From Salinibacterium hongtaonis (GTDB lineage Bacteria; Actinomycetota; Actinomycetes; Actinomycetales; Microbacteriaceae): a DNA stretch of 64,000 nucleotides. The stretch spans positions 868,001-932,000 of the forward strand of contig NZ_CP026951.1 of NCBI RefSeq assembly GCF_003065485.1, read 5' to 3'. Shown in pieces: positions 8,352-17,059 of the stretch. The translations under genes were made by a program, and so were the position numbers. Every line of letters starts with the position of its first letter. The stretch's first letter is position 1. Under the pieces are notes generated by a model, which searched no databases, was not told the origin of the DNA, and saw only the letters and a program-made list of their open reading frames with translations.

Positions 8352-9287
8352 GTGACGAACGACCCAGCAACCCCCGTGCCCCCTCGCAACGGCATTGTGC
8401 TCATCGACAAGCCTCAGGGCATCACGAGCCACGACGTCGTGTCGAGAACTCGGCGTATGGCGCAGACCCGCAAGGTCGGGCACGCTGGCACGCTCGACCC
8501 CATGGCGACCGGCCTTCTTGTGTTGGGGGTGAATAGCTCCACCCGGCTGTTGACCTACCTCGTGGGGCTCGACAAGGTCTACCTGGCGACGATCCGTCTC
8601 GGCGCGGCGTCGTCCACTGACGACGCGGAGGGGCAGCTCGGGGAGCGCAGTGACACCTCCAGCGTTACCCCCGCCCGCATCGCCGAGGGCATCGCGCTGC
8701 TCACGGGCGAGATTGAGCAGGTTCCGAGCACCGTGAGCGCCATCAAGGTCGGCGGCAAGCGGGCCTACGCACTCGCGAGGGCGGGTGAAGAGGTCGAGCT
8801 CGCGTCTCGGCGCGTGACAATTTCGGAGTTCACCGTGGTCTCCGAACCCCGCACGGTCGATGGATTTGTCGACGTGGATGTTCGCGTCGCCTGCTCATCA
8901 GGAACGTACATTCGTGCTCTGGCCCGCGACCTTGGTGTTTTTCTGGGCGTCGGAGGGCACCTCACGGCGCTGCGGCGCACGAGTGTCGGGCCATTTGATA
9001 TTGCGGATGCGCTGGTGCTGACGGGCGACCGCGAAGCAGACGTCGCGATCGACTTCGGCTCTCACCTTCTTCATCCCGCCGCAGTCGCGGGGCAGCTCTT
9101 TGCTACCGTGAGGGTCGACTCCGATCGGGTGAGAGATCTCGAGAACGGCAAGCGGGTTCCGCTCGACGGCGTGGAGGCCTCCGACGACCCGATCGCGGTG
9201 GTTGCACCCGACGGTCGGCTCGTGGGTCTGGTGCGTTACAACGGCACGGCGGCTCGCGTGCTGGTCAACTTTCCCACGGGCGCCTGA
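8352..9287 (+). CDS. truB: tRNA pseudouridine(55) synthase TruB
   Basis: Converts U55 of the tRNA T-loop to pseudouridine. Motifs: GIVLIDKPQGITSHDVV at the N-terminus, the catalytic aspartate in GHAGTLDPMATGLL, VDVRVACSSGTYIRALARDL, and a C-terminal PUA-like part. The open frame extends upstream to 8292, but GTG 8352 is preferred: it has TAGCGT eight bases upstream (8338-8343), leaves room for a divergent promoter with the reductase, and places the conserved motif close to the N-terminus. Product about 311 residues. Followed by two membrane proteins and ribF; truB-ribF linkage is classical. Confidence 0.95.
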   Translation: MTNDPATPVPPRNGIVLIDKPQGITSHDVVSRTRRMAQTRKVGHAGTLDPMATGLLVLGVNSSTRLLTYLVGLDKVYLATIRLGAASSTDDAEGQLGERSDTSSVTPARIAEGIALLTGEIEQVPSTVSAIKVGGKRAYALARAGEEVELASRRVTISEFTVVSEPRTVDGFVDVDVRVACSSGTYIRALARDLGVFLGVGGHLTALRRTSVGPFDIADALVLTGDREADVAIDFGSHLLHPAAVAGQLFATVRVDSDRVRDLENGKRVPLDGVEASDDPIAVVAPDGRLVGLVRYNGTAARVLVNFPTGA

Positions 9288-9299
9288 CAGGATTGATGC

Positions 9300-9668
9300 A
9301 TGGTTGAGTGGTTCACGGTCGTTCAGGTTGCGGTTGCGGTTATAGCGGGGCTGTTCTGCATAGCCCTCGGGCTCGGGGGCAAGCTTCCGAACGACTGGAC
9401 TATCGGGGCGACCGCGGTGGTCTTCGCTCTGCTGCTCGGCCAGGTCGTCGTGAGCCTCATCGCCCCTCTCGTCGGCAACGTTGCGACGGGCAGCGTGCTC
9501 GAGTTCTGGACCTATCTGATCTCAGCGGTGTTGCTGCCACCGCTTGCCGTGTTTTGGGCACTGATCGAGCGCAACCGCTGGAGCAATGTCATCCTCGGCG
9601 TCGTGTGCCTCTCGGCTGCCGTCATGGTGTGGCGAATGAACGAAATCTGGTTCGTTCAGATCGGCTGA
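9300..9668 (+). CDS. Small integral membrane protein, unknown function
   Basis: 122 residues with about four hydrophobic segments (roughly 5-25, 34-56, 66-87, 95-112) and few charged residues; no enzymatic motif is visible. It starts 12 bases after truB. From memory, small membrane proteins of this kind commonly sit between truB and ribF in Microbacteriaceae. ATG start; CAGGAT lies six bases upstream as a possible -10. Confidence 0.75.
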   Translation: MVEWFTVVQVAVAVIAGLFCIALGLGGKLPNDWTIGATAVVFALLLGQVVVSLIAPLVGNVATGSVLEFWTYLISAVLLPPLAVFWALIERNRWSNVILGVVCLSAAVMVWRMNEIWFVQIG

Positions 9669-9692
9669 CGTGATCGCCTAATCTTGACAGTG

Positions 9693-10142
9693 ATGGCTCA
9701 CAATTCTTCTTCTCGCGCGGTCGGCATCGGCCGCGTCCTTATCGCGGTGTACGCGATTCTCGCGATCGCCGCCACTGCGCGCTCGGCCGTGCAAATCATC
9801 GAGCGATTCGATGAGGCCCCGCTGGCGTATTCGCTGTCGGCTGCCGCCGCGGTTGTCTACATCGTCGCAACGGTTGCCCTGCTCGGCAAGGGCAGAGGCT
9901 GGTACATCGTTGCTCTCGTCGCCATCTGCTTCGAGCTCGTGGGCGTGCTCACGATCGGCGTATTGAGCCTCGTGATGCCCGAACTCTTTGCCCACGCCTC
10001 CGTGTGGTCATACTTCGGCTCCGGGTACATCTTCATCCCTCTCCTTTTGCCCATTCTTGGCCTGGTGTGGCTCTTTGCTCGTCGGCCATCTGCCGACGAG
10101 CGCTCTTCGTCTGAATCCGTCGCCGCTGTGGAGATGCCATGA
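9693..10142 (+). CDS. Small integral membrane protein, unknown function
   Basis: About 149 residues with four hydrophobic helices (roughly 10-30, 47-65, 72-95, 110-130) and a hydrophilic C-terminus (RRPSADERSSSES). The possible starts TTG 9684, GTG 9690 and ATG 9693 lie within nine bases; TAATCT at 9679-9684 is 5 to 8 bases before the last two, so a leaderless GTG or ATG is likely. Its TGA overlaps the ribF start (ATGA, 10139-10142), indicating translational coupling with ribF. Confidence 0.75.
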   Translation: MAHNSSSRAVGIGRVLIAVYAILAIAATARSAVQIIERFDEAPLAYSLSAAAAVVYIVATVALLGKGRGWYIVALVAICFELVGVLTIGVLSLVMPELFAHASVWSYFGSGYIFIPLLLPILGLVWLFARRPSADERSSSESVAAVEMP

Positions 10143-11089
10143 CCATGAAGCTCTATGACTCCCTCGACGAGGTTCCGGCCGACTTCGGGCCGAGCGCTGT
10201 AACGATTGGCAAGTTCGACGGCGTTCATTCCGGGCACCGCGCGGTTATCGCGGAACTGCGTGCCATGGCGGAGGCCGACGGTCTGGTGCCCACCGTCGTG
10301 ACCTTTGACCGGCATCCCCTTGCCTTGATCAACCCGGGGCTTGCCCCGGAGCGCCTCATCAGCAATGCGCAGAAGGCCGAGCGCCTCGAGGCCGCCGGGG
10401 TGCAGGCAACGCTCTCTCTGCCCTTTGATGAGGCCTTTGCCGCGCAGTCGCCGGATGAGTTCGTAGAGCGCGTGCTCGTCAACGCTCTCAAGGCTCGAAT
10501 CGTCTTTGTTGGCAGCGACTTTCGTTATGGCCACCGCGGTGAAGGCAATGTTGCGGGTCTCATCGAAGAGGGGCGCAGATTCGGCTTCGAGGTGCGGCTC
10601 GTTGACGATGTTCGCACCCGCGAAGGTCGCAGGGCATCGTCGACCTGGATTCGCGAGGCTCTTGCCCAGGGTCGCGTCGAAGAGGCGGCCGAGGTGCTCG
10701 GCACGCCGGCGACCGTGCGGTCAATCGTGGTCCCCGGCGAGAAGCGGGGCCGCGAGCTTGGTTTTCCCACGGCGAACCTGCGGCCGAACCCCGAGGGGCT
10801 GATCCCCGCCGATGGTGTGTATGCCGGCTGGCTCACGGTGGACGGTGTCACCTATCCGGCCGCGATCTCCATCGGCAACAACCCGACCTTCGAAGGCGTT
10901 CCTGCCCGCCAGGTTGAGGCGTATGTGCTCGATGAGGACATCGACCTTTATGGAAGAACTGTCGAGCTGGCGTTCGTCAAATATCTGCGCGGCATGGAGA
11001 AGTACGACTCGATCGAGGCTCTCGTCGCAGCGCTTCGCAAAGACGTCGACGACACCCGTGCGGCGTTGGGCATGCCCCCGCAACCGTGA
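10139..11089 (+). CDS. ribF: Bifunctional riboflavin kinase / FAD synthetase
   Basis: Phosphorylates riboflavin to FMN and adenylates FMN to FAD. The N-terminal FAD synthetase half (about 1-170) carries TIGKFDGVHSGH (nucleotidyltransferase HxGH) and FVGSDFRYGHRGEGN; the C-terminal kinase half (about 185-310) carries GRELGFPTANL and GVYAGWLTVDG. At 316 residues it has the usual length. ATG 10139 overlaps the preceding stop by four bases; a second ATG at 10145 is possible. Its stop codon lies in the first unit of a 14-base tandem repeat. Confidence 0.96.
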   Translation: MTMKLYDSLDEVPADFGPSAVTIGKFDGVHSGHRAVIAELRAMAEADGLVPTVVTFDRHPLALINPGLAPERLISNAQKAERLEAAGVQATLSLPFDEAFAAQSPDEFVERVLVNALKARIVFVGSDFRYGHRGEGNVAGLIEEGRRFGFEVRLVDDVRTREGRRASSTWIREALAQGRVEEAAEVLGTPATVRSIVVPGEKRGRELGFPTANLRPNPEGLIPADGVYAGWLTVDGVTYPAAISIGNNPTFEGVPARQVEAYVLDEDIDLYGRTVELAFVKYLRGMEKYDSIEALVAALRKDVDDTRAALGMPPQP

Positions 11090-11128
11090 CGACGCAGCGG
11101 TGACGACACAGCCATGACGACGAAGCCA
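11087..11128 (+). repeat. Three tandem 14-base repeats between ribF and the MFS gene
   Basis: Units at 11087-11100 (TGACGACGCAGCGG), 11101-11114 (TGACGACACAGCCA) and 11115-11128 (TGACGACGAAGCCA). The first supplies the ribF TGA stop; the last runs into the ATG of the transporter. Because 14 is not a multiple of three, each unit presents TGA in a different frame. Confidence 0.75.
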
Positions 11129-12387
11129 TGATGACCGCCGCCGGTCAGCGTGACCAGCCGGCTCCGATGCCCCTGTGGGCGGGGAGGGCCGCTGCCCTTC
11201 TGGGCATTCTGCTCGTCGCCTTCAATGTGCGCACCGCGGTCTCGTCGATTTCTCCTATCGCCGGCGACATCGTGATCGATGTTCCCATCACGAGCGTGGA
11301 GTTCGGCTTCATCGGCGCGCTGCCCCCCATAGCGTTCGCGTTCTCGGCATTATTCGGCGCGGCGATCGCCCGGCGCGTCGGTGTCGAACGGCTCATGGGC
11401 GTTGCCATCCTGGCCATGATCGTGGGGCATCTTGGTCGGGCTTCCTTCACGAGTCTGGGCATGCTCATCGCCGGCACCATGCTTGCGCTCGCGGGCGCTG
11501 GCATCGCAAATGTGCTGTTACCACCGCTGGTCAAACGCTATTTTCCCGACCGCATTGGTCTCGTGACGGGCATCTACGTGAGCGTCGTCTCCGTGAGCGC
11601 TGCTGTTCCATCGTCTCTTGCTGTGCCTGTCGCCGAGGCTGGTGGGTGGAGGCTTTCGCTCGGAGTGTGGGCTGTCGTTGCCGCCGTCTGCCTGCTGCCG
11701 TGGGCCGTCATTCTGGTTCGTCAACATCGCGAGCGGGCGAGAGCCCTGCGAGGAGGCGGTGGCGTGGAGGCTCCTGCCGCACGCCTGAAGGGTTCGCTTC
11801 TGAAGTCGCGGGTGGCGTGGGCGATTGCGCTCACCTTCTCGTTATCGTCCGGCCATGTTTATGCCGCGTTCGCGTGGCTGCCGCAGCTGCTCGTCGACAC
11901 GGCGGGAGTCACTCCTGCCGAGGCCGGTGTTCTTCTCGCCGTCTACGCCATCATGGGCGTCCCCGCGGCACTCGTGGTTCCTGCGCTGGCTCAGCGCATG
12001 CGCAACGTGGGCATTCTGGTTTACGCGGGCATCCTCAGCTTCGTGCTCGGGTATCTCGGCCTGCTCGTGGCACCCGCCGCAGTGCCATGGCTGTGGGCGG
12101 TGCTCACAGGGCTCGGCGCCCTCCTGTTCCCCGTTGCCCTCACGCTGATCAACACGAGAACCCGCACACATGAGGGGTCCGTGGCGCTCAGCGGCTTTGT
12201 GCAGGGTGTCGGCTATGGCGTCGCCGCGCTCGGTCCGCTGCTATTCGCGCTATTCCACGACGTGAGTGGGGGATGGGTTCTGCCGCTGTTCTATCTGATC
12301 GTGACGGCGGTCGCCACGGTGTTTGCCGGATGGCACTTGCGCACGCCGGTGTTTCTCGAGGACGAGCTGGCGCGCCACGAGCGCTGA
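11128..12387 (+). CDS. MFS transporter, CynX/NimT-like
   Basis: A 419-residue major facilitator with 12 predicted helices. The first helix region (LLVAFNVRTAVSSISPIAGDI) matches the CynX/NimT group, which includes the cyanate transporter CynX and the 2-nitroimidazole exporter NimT; the true substrate cannot be read. A basic central loop (QHRERARALRGGG) divides the two halves. The ATG follows directly on a 14-base tandem repeat; ATG at 11131 is also possible. It is 38 bases from ribF and tail-to-tail with the ROK gene. Confidence 0.85.
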   Translation: MMTAAGQRDQPAPMPLWAGRAAALLGILLVAFNVRTAVSSISPIAGDIVIDVPITSVEFGFIGALPPIAFAFSALFGAAIARRVGVERLMGVAILAMIVGHLGRASFTSLGMLIAGTMLALAGAGIANVLLPPLVKRYFPDRIGLVTGIYVSVVSVSAAVPSSLAVPVAEAGGWRLSLGVWAVVAAVCLLPWAVILVRQHRERARALRGGGGVEAPAARLKGSLLKSRVAWAIALTFSLSSGHVYAAFAWLPQLLVDTAGVTPAEAGVLLAVYAIMGVPAALVVPALAQRMRNVGILVYAGILSFVLGYLGLLVAPAAVPWLWAVLTGLGALLFPVALTLINTRTRTHEGSVALSGFVQGVGYGVAALGPLLFALFHDVSGGWVLPLFYLIVTAVATVFAGWHLRTPVFLEDELARHER

Positions 12388-12399
12388 GGTGTCGGCCTT

Positions 12400-13314
12400 C
12401 TAGGCGGTGTGGATGAGGGCAGCGGCTCCGATGAGGGGGCCGTCACCTGAGAGGCCGGTCGGCACGACTCGCACAGCGGTGACGAAGTCCCACCCAGCTC
12501 GTTGGTCAATTGCAGCGCGTATGTGGCCAAAGAGGTCGGGGGTTACCTGAGAGAACCCGCCGCCAATCGTCACCAGGTCGAGGTCGGTGAGGGCAGAAGC
12601 CGAGGCGATGGCATGACCCAACGCTGTGCCGCAGCGCGTGACCGCGGCAGTGGCCACGGGGTCTCCCATCGCATAGGAGGCCGCGAGCTCCTCGCCCGTG
12701 GAACCGTGCCATCCGTTGGTCCGCGCCCAGGTAACAGTGCTCGGGCCAGATGCGATCGCCTCGAGACACCCGGTTCCCCCACACAGGCAGGGATCATCGA
12801 AGCCACCGACCTCGATGTGGCCGATATGCCCGGCGTTGCCGCTCTGCCCCACGATGGGGCGACCATCGAGGATGAGCCCGCCCCCGACCCCCGTCGAGAC
12901 GATCATGCCCATCACGTTATCGACGCCAACGGCAGCACCCACCCAGTGCTCCGCGATCGTGATGCAGAGACCGTCAAGTTGCAGGCGAACCGGCACATCG
13001 CGAACCAACTGGTGCAGGTGCTCCCGCAGGGGATACCTGCGCCAGGCCGGAACGTTGAGCGGGCTGACGAGCCCCGCGGAGGCCTCGATCGGGCCGGCGC
13101 AACCGATTCCCGCTCCGATGATGTGCTCGCCCGGCGGCACGCTCGCCAGGGTAGAAGCGGTCACCCGGTCGACGGCCGCAGCGAGCTGATCAGAGGTAGC
13201 TTGGCGGCCCGTTGGCGCGCGAAACCTGCTCGCTGCAACAACTTTTCCGTGGGAGTCAACGAGGGCGGATTCGACTTTGGTTCCGCCAAAATCGAGGGCG
13301 AGGGCGAGCGTCAT
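12400..13314 (-). CDS. ROK family sugar kinase (glucokinase-like)
   Basis: ROK kinases phosphorylate hexoses or amino sugars. Visible: the phosphate-binding DFGGTK at 8-13, GIGCAGPIE, a catalytic-region aspartate in RLQLDG (the Asn normally before it is a Leu), GTGVGGGLILDG-like STGVGGGLILDG, and the zinc motif CLCGGTGCLE following GHIGHIEV. The frame extends upstream to 13365, but ATG 13314 is chosen: it starts just before the glycine-rich loop and has TACGCT seven bases upstream (complement of 13322-13327). It is divergent from the SorC-type regulator and shares a palindrome-bearing spacer with it. Substrate unknown. Confidence 0.87.
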   Translation of the reverse strand: MTLALALDFGGTKVESALVDSHGKVVAASRFRAPTGRQATSDQLAAAVDRVTASTLASVPPGEHIIGAGIGCAGPIEASAGLVSPLNVPAWRRYPLREHLHQLVRDVPVRLQLDGLCITIAEHWVGAAVGVDNVMGMIVSTGVGGGLILDGRPIVGQSGNAGHIGHIEVGGFDDPCLCGGTGCLEAIASGPSTVTWARTNGWHGSTGEELAASYAMGDPVATAAVTRCGTALGHAIASASALTDLDLVTIGGGFSQVTPDLFGHIRAAIDQRAGWDFVTAVRVVPTGLSGDGPLIGAAALIHTA

Positions 13315-13360
13315 GGCGCTCAGCGTAGTCCCGCGCGCGGTCGCAACGTCGGGTCTCTTG

Positions 13361-13392
13361 CTCATATGAGCAGATGTATCTACACATGTTGA
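13361..13392. promoter_or_regulatory. Candidate operator: two adjoining palindromes in the ROK / SorC divergent region
   Basis: A perfect 10-base palindrome CTCATATGAG (13361-13370) adjoins an imperfect 26-base palindrome (13367-13392) whose core is TGTA-TC-TACA (13375-13384), with symmetric CA/TG and T.A pairs further out. The right end overlaps the predicted -35 box (TTGAGG, 13389-13394) of the SorC-type gene. This is the expected position for autoregulation and for control of the deoC operon. Confidence 0.6.
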
Positions 13393-13417
13393 GGAGCGCT
13401 GTCGGGCCGCCTACTCT
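13389..13417 (+). promoter_or_regulatory. Predicted sigma-70 type promoter of the regulator-deoC operon
   Basis: -35 TTGAGG (13389-13394), 17-base spacer, -10 TACTCT (13412-13417). The transcript would carry a leader of about 35 bases ending in CGGAGGGTGG before the ATG at 13460. Confidence 0.55.
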
Positions 13418-13459
13418 GGAAGAGGCGTCAGAAGGCGCCTCAGCGGAGGGTGGTGTGGC

Positions 13460-14512
13460 ATGTCAGACGAACTCCTCATGGTGCGCGCTGCGGAGCTCTA
13501 CTACGAAGACGGCAAGACCCAGGACGAAATCGGTGCGCTGCTGCACACGAGCCGGTGGAAGGTAGGCCGACTTCTCTCCCGCGCCCGCGAACGCGGAATC
13601 GTTCGCATCGAAATAGTCCACCCCCGCGCGCGGCGGCTCGCCCTTGAGCACGCACTGCGCGAGCGATTCGGCCTTGCCGACGCAGTCGTCGTGCCCGTCG
13701 GCGACGACCACGACGCCCAAGCCGCTGTTGCCAGGGCGGCGGCAGACTTTCTTGCGGCACTCAGGCCCGTACCGCGAGTACTCGGGATCAGCTGGGGACG
13801 CACGCTGAGTGACGTTGCCGAGCAGCTCGAAGACGGGTGGGCTCGCGGGGTGCGGGTCGTCCAGGTCAACGGTGGTGTCCCGCTGAGCCGCACACAGGGA
13901 AGCGCTGCAACGACCGCTCTGACAATCGCGCAGAAAGCGGGCGGCCAGGCGACGATCCTGCCGAGCCCCGCCATTCTCGAACATGCCGCCACGAAGGCGG
14001 CCATCGAATCGGACCGGGCCGTCGCCGGCATTCTCGACCTCGCGGCATCCGCTTCTGCCTACCTCTTTAGCGCTGGCGTCGCCGACGCGTCGAGTGTGCT
14101 CGTCGAGAGCGGGTACCTCACCGCCCAGGATGTTGCCGGCCTGGTAGAGAAGGGTGCGGTCGGCGACGTTGTCGGCCGGTTCATCGGCGCAGACGGCGAG
14201 ATCGTGGACACCGACCTTGACGCCCGGACCGTCGGCATCGGTCTGGAAGGGCTGCGCGCCGCGGAGACGTCGGTGCTGGTCATCGCGGGGGAGTCAAAGC
14301 ACGCCATCGCCCGCGCCGTCGTAACCGGCGGGCTCTGCTCCGTGATCGTCACCGACGAGGCGACGGCTCGCTCGCTTATCGAGGCCGTCCCTGCAGGCCA
14401 GGTTCCTCCCCTTCAGCTTTCGCACGACACCGAGCACGCGCCATCACACGCGCCCAGTTCTTCACACCGGCCAGCGCCTGCGCAGGCCGCAACGCAAGGA
14501 GCACACTCATGA
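13460..14512 (+). CDS. SorC/DeoR-type transcriptional regulator of the deoC operon
   Basis: A 350-residue regulator. The N-terminal helix-turn-helix (about 8-55; LYYEDGKTQDEIGALLHTSR) is followed by a SorC-type sugar-phosphate-binding domain (about 60-320) with VLGISWGRTL and VVQVNGGVP, both typical of the family (DeoR of B. subtilis, SorC, CggR). Its TGA overlaps the deoC ATG (ATGA at 14509-14512), so it is translationally coupled to the gene it probably controls, with deoxyribose-5-phosphate the natural candidate ligand (inference). The C-terminal 35 residues are Pro/Ala/His-rich. It is divergent from the ROK kinase. Confidence 0.88.
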   Translation: MSDELLMVRAAELYYEDGKTQDEIGALLHTSRWKVGRLLSRARERGIVRIEIVHPRARRLALEHALRERFGLADAVVVPVGDDHDAQAAVARAAADFLAALRPVPRVLGISWGRTLSDVAEQLEDGWARGVRVVQVNGGVPLSRTQGSAATTALTIAQKAGGQATILPSPAILEHAATKAAIESDRAVAGILDLAASASAYLFSAGVADASSVLVESGYLTAQDVAGLVEKGAVGDVVGRFIGADGEIVDTDLDARTVGIGLEGLRAAETSVLVIAGESKHAIARAVVTGGLCSVIVTDEATARSLIEAVPAGQVPPLQLSHDTEHAPSHAPSSSHRPAPAQAATQGAHS

Positions 14513-15534
14513 CCATCGACCTTCCCGTGCCAGCACAGACCGTGCTCGCGCCGGCAGAGCGTGCGATTCGGCTCATCGGCGCCGATCTCACCGAGACCAG
14601 CCTGAAACGCCACCTCGACGGCATCCCGGGGGTAGACGCTGTGGGCCTCGAAGCCCGCGCGGCGAGCCTCGGTGGACGTTCGATCAAAACAACCTCGAAG
14701 GCCTGGGCGATCGACAAGATCATCTCGCTCATCGACCTCACCACGCTTGAGGGTGCCGACACCCCCGGCAAGGTGCACTCACTCGCGTCTAAGGCGATCA
14801 CCCCCGACCCCGGCGATCCCACGGCACCCCGCGTTGCGGCGGTATGCGTATACGGCGACATGGTGGCGGATGCTGTCGCCGCCTTGGGTGCGCACCATGG
14901 CGACCCCGATCGCGGTGGCATTAACGTGGCGGCTGTCGCAACGGCATTCCCCAGCGGGCGATCCTCGCTCGACGTCAAAATCGCCGACACATCAGAGGCT
15001 GTCGCGGCGGGTGCCGACGAGATCGACATGGTCATCGACCGGGGCGCCTTTCTGAGCGGTCGCTACGGTGTTGTGTTCGATCAGATCGTTGCGGTCAAGG
15101 CAGCCTGCCGCAGGGCGGACGGCGGCTATGCGCACCTCAAGGTCATCCTGGAGACGGGAGAACTGAATACCTACGACAACGTTCGCAAAGCATCCTGGCT
15201 CTCCATTCTTGCTGGCGCCGACTTCATCAAGACCAGCACGGGCAAAGTGCAGCCAGCGGCGACCCTGCCCGTCACCGTCAGCATGCTTGAGGTTGTGCGC
15301 GACTGGCACCGCCTCACGGGAGAAAAGGTGGGCGTCAAGCCCGCGGGCGGCATCAGTACGTCGAAGGATGCGATCAAGTACATCGTGGCGGTTGCCGAGA
15401 TCGTCGGCGAGGACTGGCTGCAGCCGCACCTGTTCCGGTTTGGCGCATCGAGCTTGCTGAACGATGTGCTCCTGCAGCGCCAAAAGATCACCACCGGCCA
15501 CTACTCGGGCCCCGACTATGTCACCGTCGCCTAA
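14509..15534 (+). CDS. deoC: Deoxyribose-phosphate aldolase
   Basis: Cleaves 2-deoxyribose-5-phosphate to glyceraldehyde-3-phosphate and acetaldehyde. The Schiff-base lysine lies in ADFIKTSTGKVQP, the second active-site lysine in GVKPAGGIST, and an active-site aspartate in ADEIDMVID. The 341-residue length matches the long DeoC group rather than the roughly 220-residue form; the extra N-terminus is about 60 residues. It is embedded between its probable regulator (4-base overlap) and an aldehyde dehydrogenase that could oxidise the acetaldehyde product, so this is a deoxynucleoside-catabolism operon. Confidence 0.95.
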   Translation: MTIDLPVPAQTVLAPAERAIRLIGADLTETSLKRHLDGIPGVDAVGLEARAASLGGRSIKTTSKAWAIDKIISLIDLTTLEGADTPGKVHSLASKAITPDPGDPTAPRVAAVCVYGDMVADAVAALGAHHGDPDRGGINVAAVATAFPSGRSSLDVKIADTSEAVAAGADEIDMVIDRGAFLSGRYGVVFDQIVAVKAACRRADGGYAHLKVILETGELNTYDNVRKASWLSILAGADFIKTSTGKVQPAATLPVTVSMLEVVRDWHRLTGEKVGVKPAGGISTSKDAIKYIVAVAEIVGEDWLQPHLFRFGASSLLNDVLLQRQKITTGHYSGPDYVTVA

Positions 15535-15544
15535 GGAGCACTCA

Positions 15545-17059
15545 ATGTCTTTTCTCGAATATGCCCCGGCCCCTGAGTCGCGAGCGATCCTGAACCTGCG
15601 GCCCAGCTATGGGCTCTTTATCGACGGCGACTTCGTCGACGGCAGCGGAGCAGGTTTTCAGACCATCTCGCCGGCGACCGAGGAGCACATCGCCGACATC
15701 GCCACGGCCTCCGCTGCGGATGTCGACCGTGCTGTCGCCGCCGCCCGTCGCGCCTATGACACGACCTGGTCGCGCATGAGCGGCTCAGACCGCGGCAAGT
15801 ACCTGTTCCGCATCGCACGTCTGGTGCAGGAGCGCGCACGAGAGTTGGCCGTCGCCGAGAGCCTTGACAACGGCAAGCCGATCAAGGAGAGCCGCGATGT
15901 CGATGTTCCTCTGGTTGCTGCCTGGTTCTTTTACTATGCGGGATGGGCCGACAAGCTCGATCATGCGGGTCTCGGCCCCAACCCTCGGTCGCTCGGCGTT
16001 GCCGCTCAGGTCATCCCGTGGAACTTTCCGCTGCTCATGCTCGCGTGGAAGATCGCGCCTGCCCTTGCCGCTGGTAACACGGTCGTCATCAAGCCCGCCG
16101 AGACTACGCCGCTCACGGCGCTGATCTTCGCCGAGATCCTCCAGCAGGCAGATCTGCCCGCCGGTGTGGTCAACATCATCACGGGCGCTGGTGACACGGG
16201 CGCAGCCCTCGTCAACCACCCCGATGTCAACAAGGTTGCGTTCACGGGGTCGACCTCGGTCGGACGCGCGATCGCGAAGTCGACGGCGGGCACGGGCAAG
16301 AAGCTCACGCTCGAGCTCGGCGGCAAGGCCGCGAACATCGTGTTCGACGACGCCCCCATCGACCAGGCCATTGAGGGCATTGTCAACGGCATCTTCTTCA
16401 ACCAGGGGCATGTCTGCTGCGCAGGTAGCCGCCTTCTTGTTCAGGAGAACATCCACGACGAGGTCATCGACCGTCTCAAGTCGCGCCTGTCAACCCTGCG
16501 CGTCGGCGACCCGCTCGACAAGAACACCGATGTCGGTGCCATCAACTCGCGCGAGCAGCTCGACCGCATTCGCGAACTGAGCGCAATCGGCGAGCAGGAG
16601 GGTGCCGAGCGCTGGTCTCCTGCGTGCGAGCTGCCCGAGAAGGGCTTCTGGTTCGCGCCGACGATCTTCACGAATGTGTCGCAGAGCCACCGCATCGCGC
16701 GCGATGAGATCTTCGGACCCGTGCTGTCGGTTCTCACCTTCCGCACCCCCGCCGAGGCTATTGCCAAGGCCAACAACACGCCATACGGTCTCTCGGCCGG
16801 CATCTGGAGCGATAAGGGCAGCCGCATCCTTGCGGTCGCCGACAAGCTTCGCGCCGGTGTCGTCTGGGCCAATACCTTCAACCAGTTCGATCCCTCCAGC
16901 CCCTTCGGTGGCTACAAGGAGTCGGGCTACGGGCGTGAGGGCGGCCGCCATGGTCTTGCCGCCTACCTCGAATCTTCGGGATGGAATGCCCCCGCTGCGC
17001 TGAGCGCGCAGCCCACTGCTAAGTCGACCCGCAAGTCCACAGGAAAGGCCGCCCGATGA
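15545..17059 (+). CDS. NAD(P)-dependent aldehyde dehydrogenase
   Basis: A full-length ALDH of 504 residues. Visible: cofactor-site segment QVIPWNFPLLMLAWKIAPAL, KPAETTPLTAL, VAFTGSTSVGRAI, general-base glutamate in LELGGKAANIV, catalytic cysteine in QGHVCCAGSRLLV, and EIFGPVLSV. The open frame starts at 15464, but ATG 15545, preceded by AAGGAGCACTCA, is the real start. In this operon acetaldehyde from DeoC is the obvious substrate (inference). The C-terminus is Ala/Lys/Thr-rich and its TGA overlaps the next gene by four bases. Confidence 0.93.
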   Translation: MSFLEYAPAPESRAILNLRPSYGLFIDGDFVDGSGAGFQTISPATEEHIADIATASAADVDRAVAAARRAYDTTWSRMSGSDRGKYLFRIARLVQERARELAVAESLDNGKPIKESRDVDVPLVAAWFFYYAGWADKLDHAGLGPNPRSLGVAAQVIPWNFPLLMLAWKIAPALAAGNTVVIKPAETTPLTALIFAEILQQADLPAGVVNIITGAGDTGAALVNHPDVNKVAFTGSTSVGRAIAKSTAGTGKKLTLELGGKAANIVFDDAPIDQAIEGIVNGIFFNQGHVCCAGSRLLVQENIHDEVIDRLKSRLSTLRVGDPLDKNTDVGAINSREQLDRIRELSAIGEQEGAERWSPACELPEKGFWFAPTIFTNVSQSHRIARDEIFGPVLSVLTFRTPAEAIAKANNTPYGLSAGIWSDKGSRILAVADKLRAGVVWANTFNQFDPSSPFGGYKESGYGREGGRHGLAAYLESSGWNAPAALSAQPTAKSTRKSTGKAAR

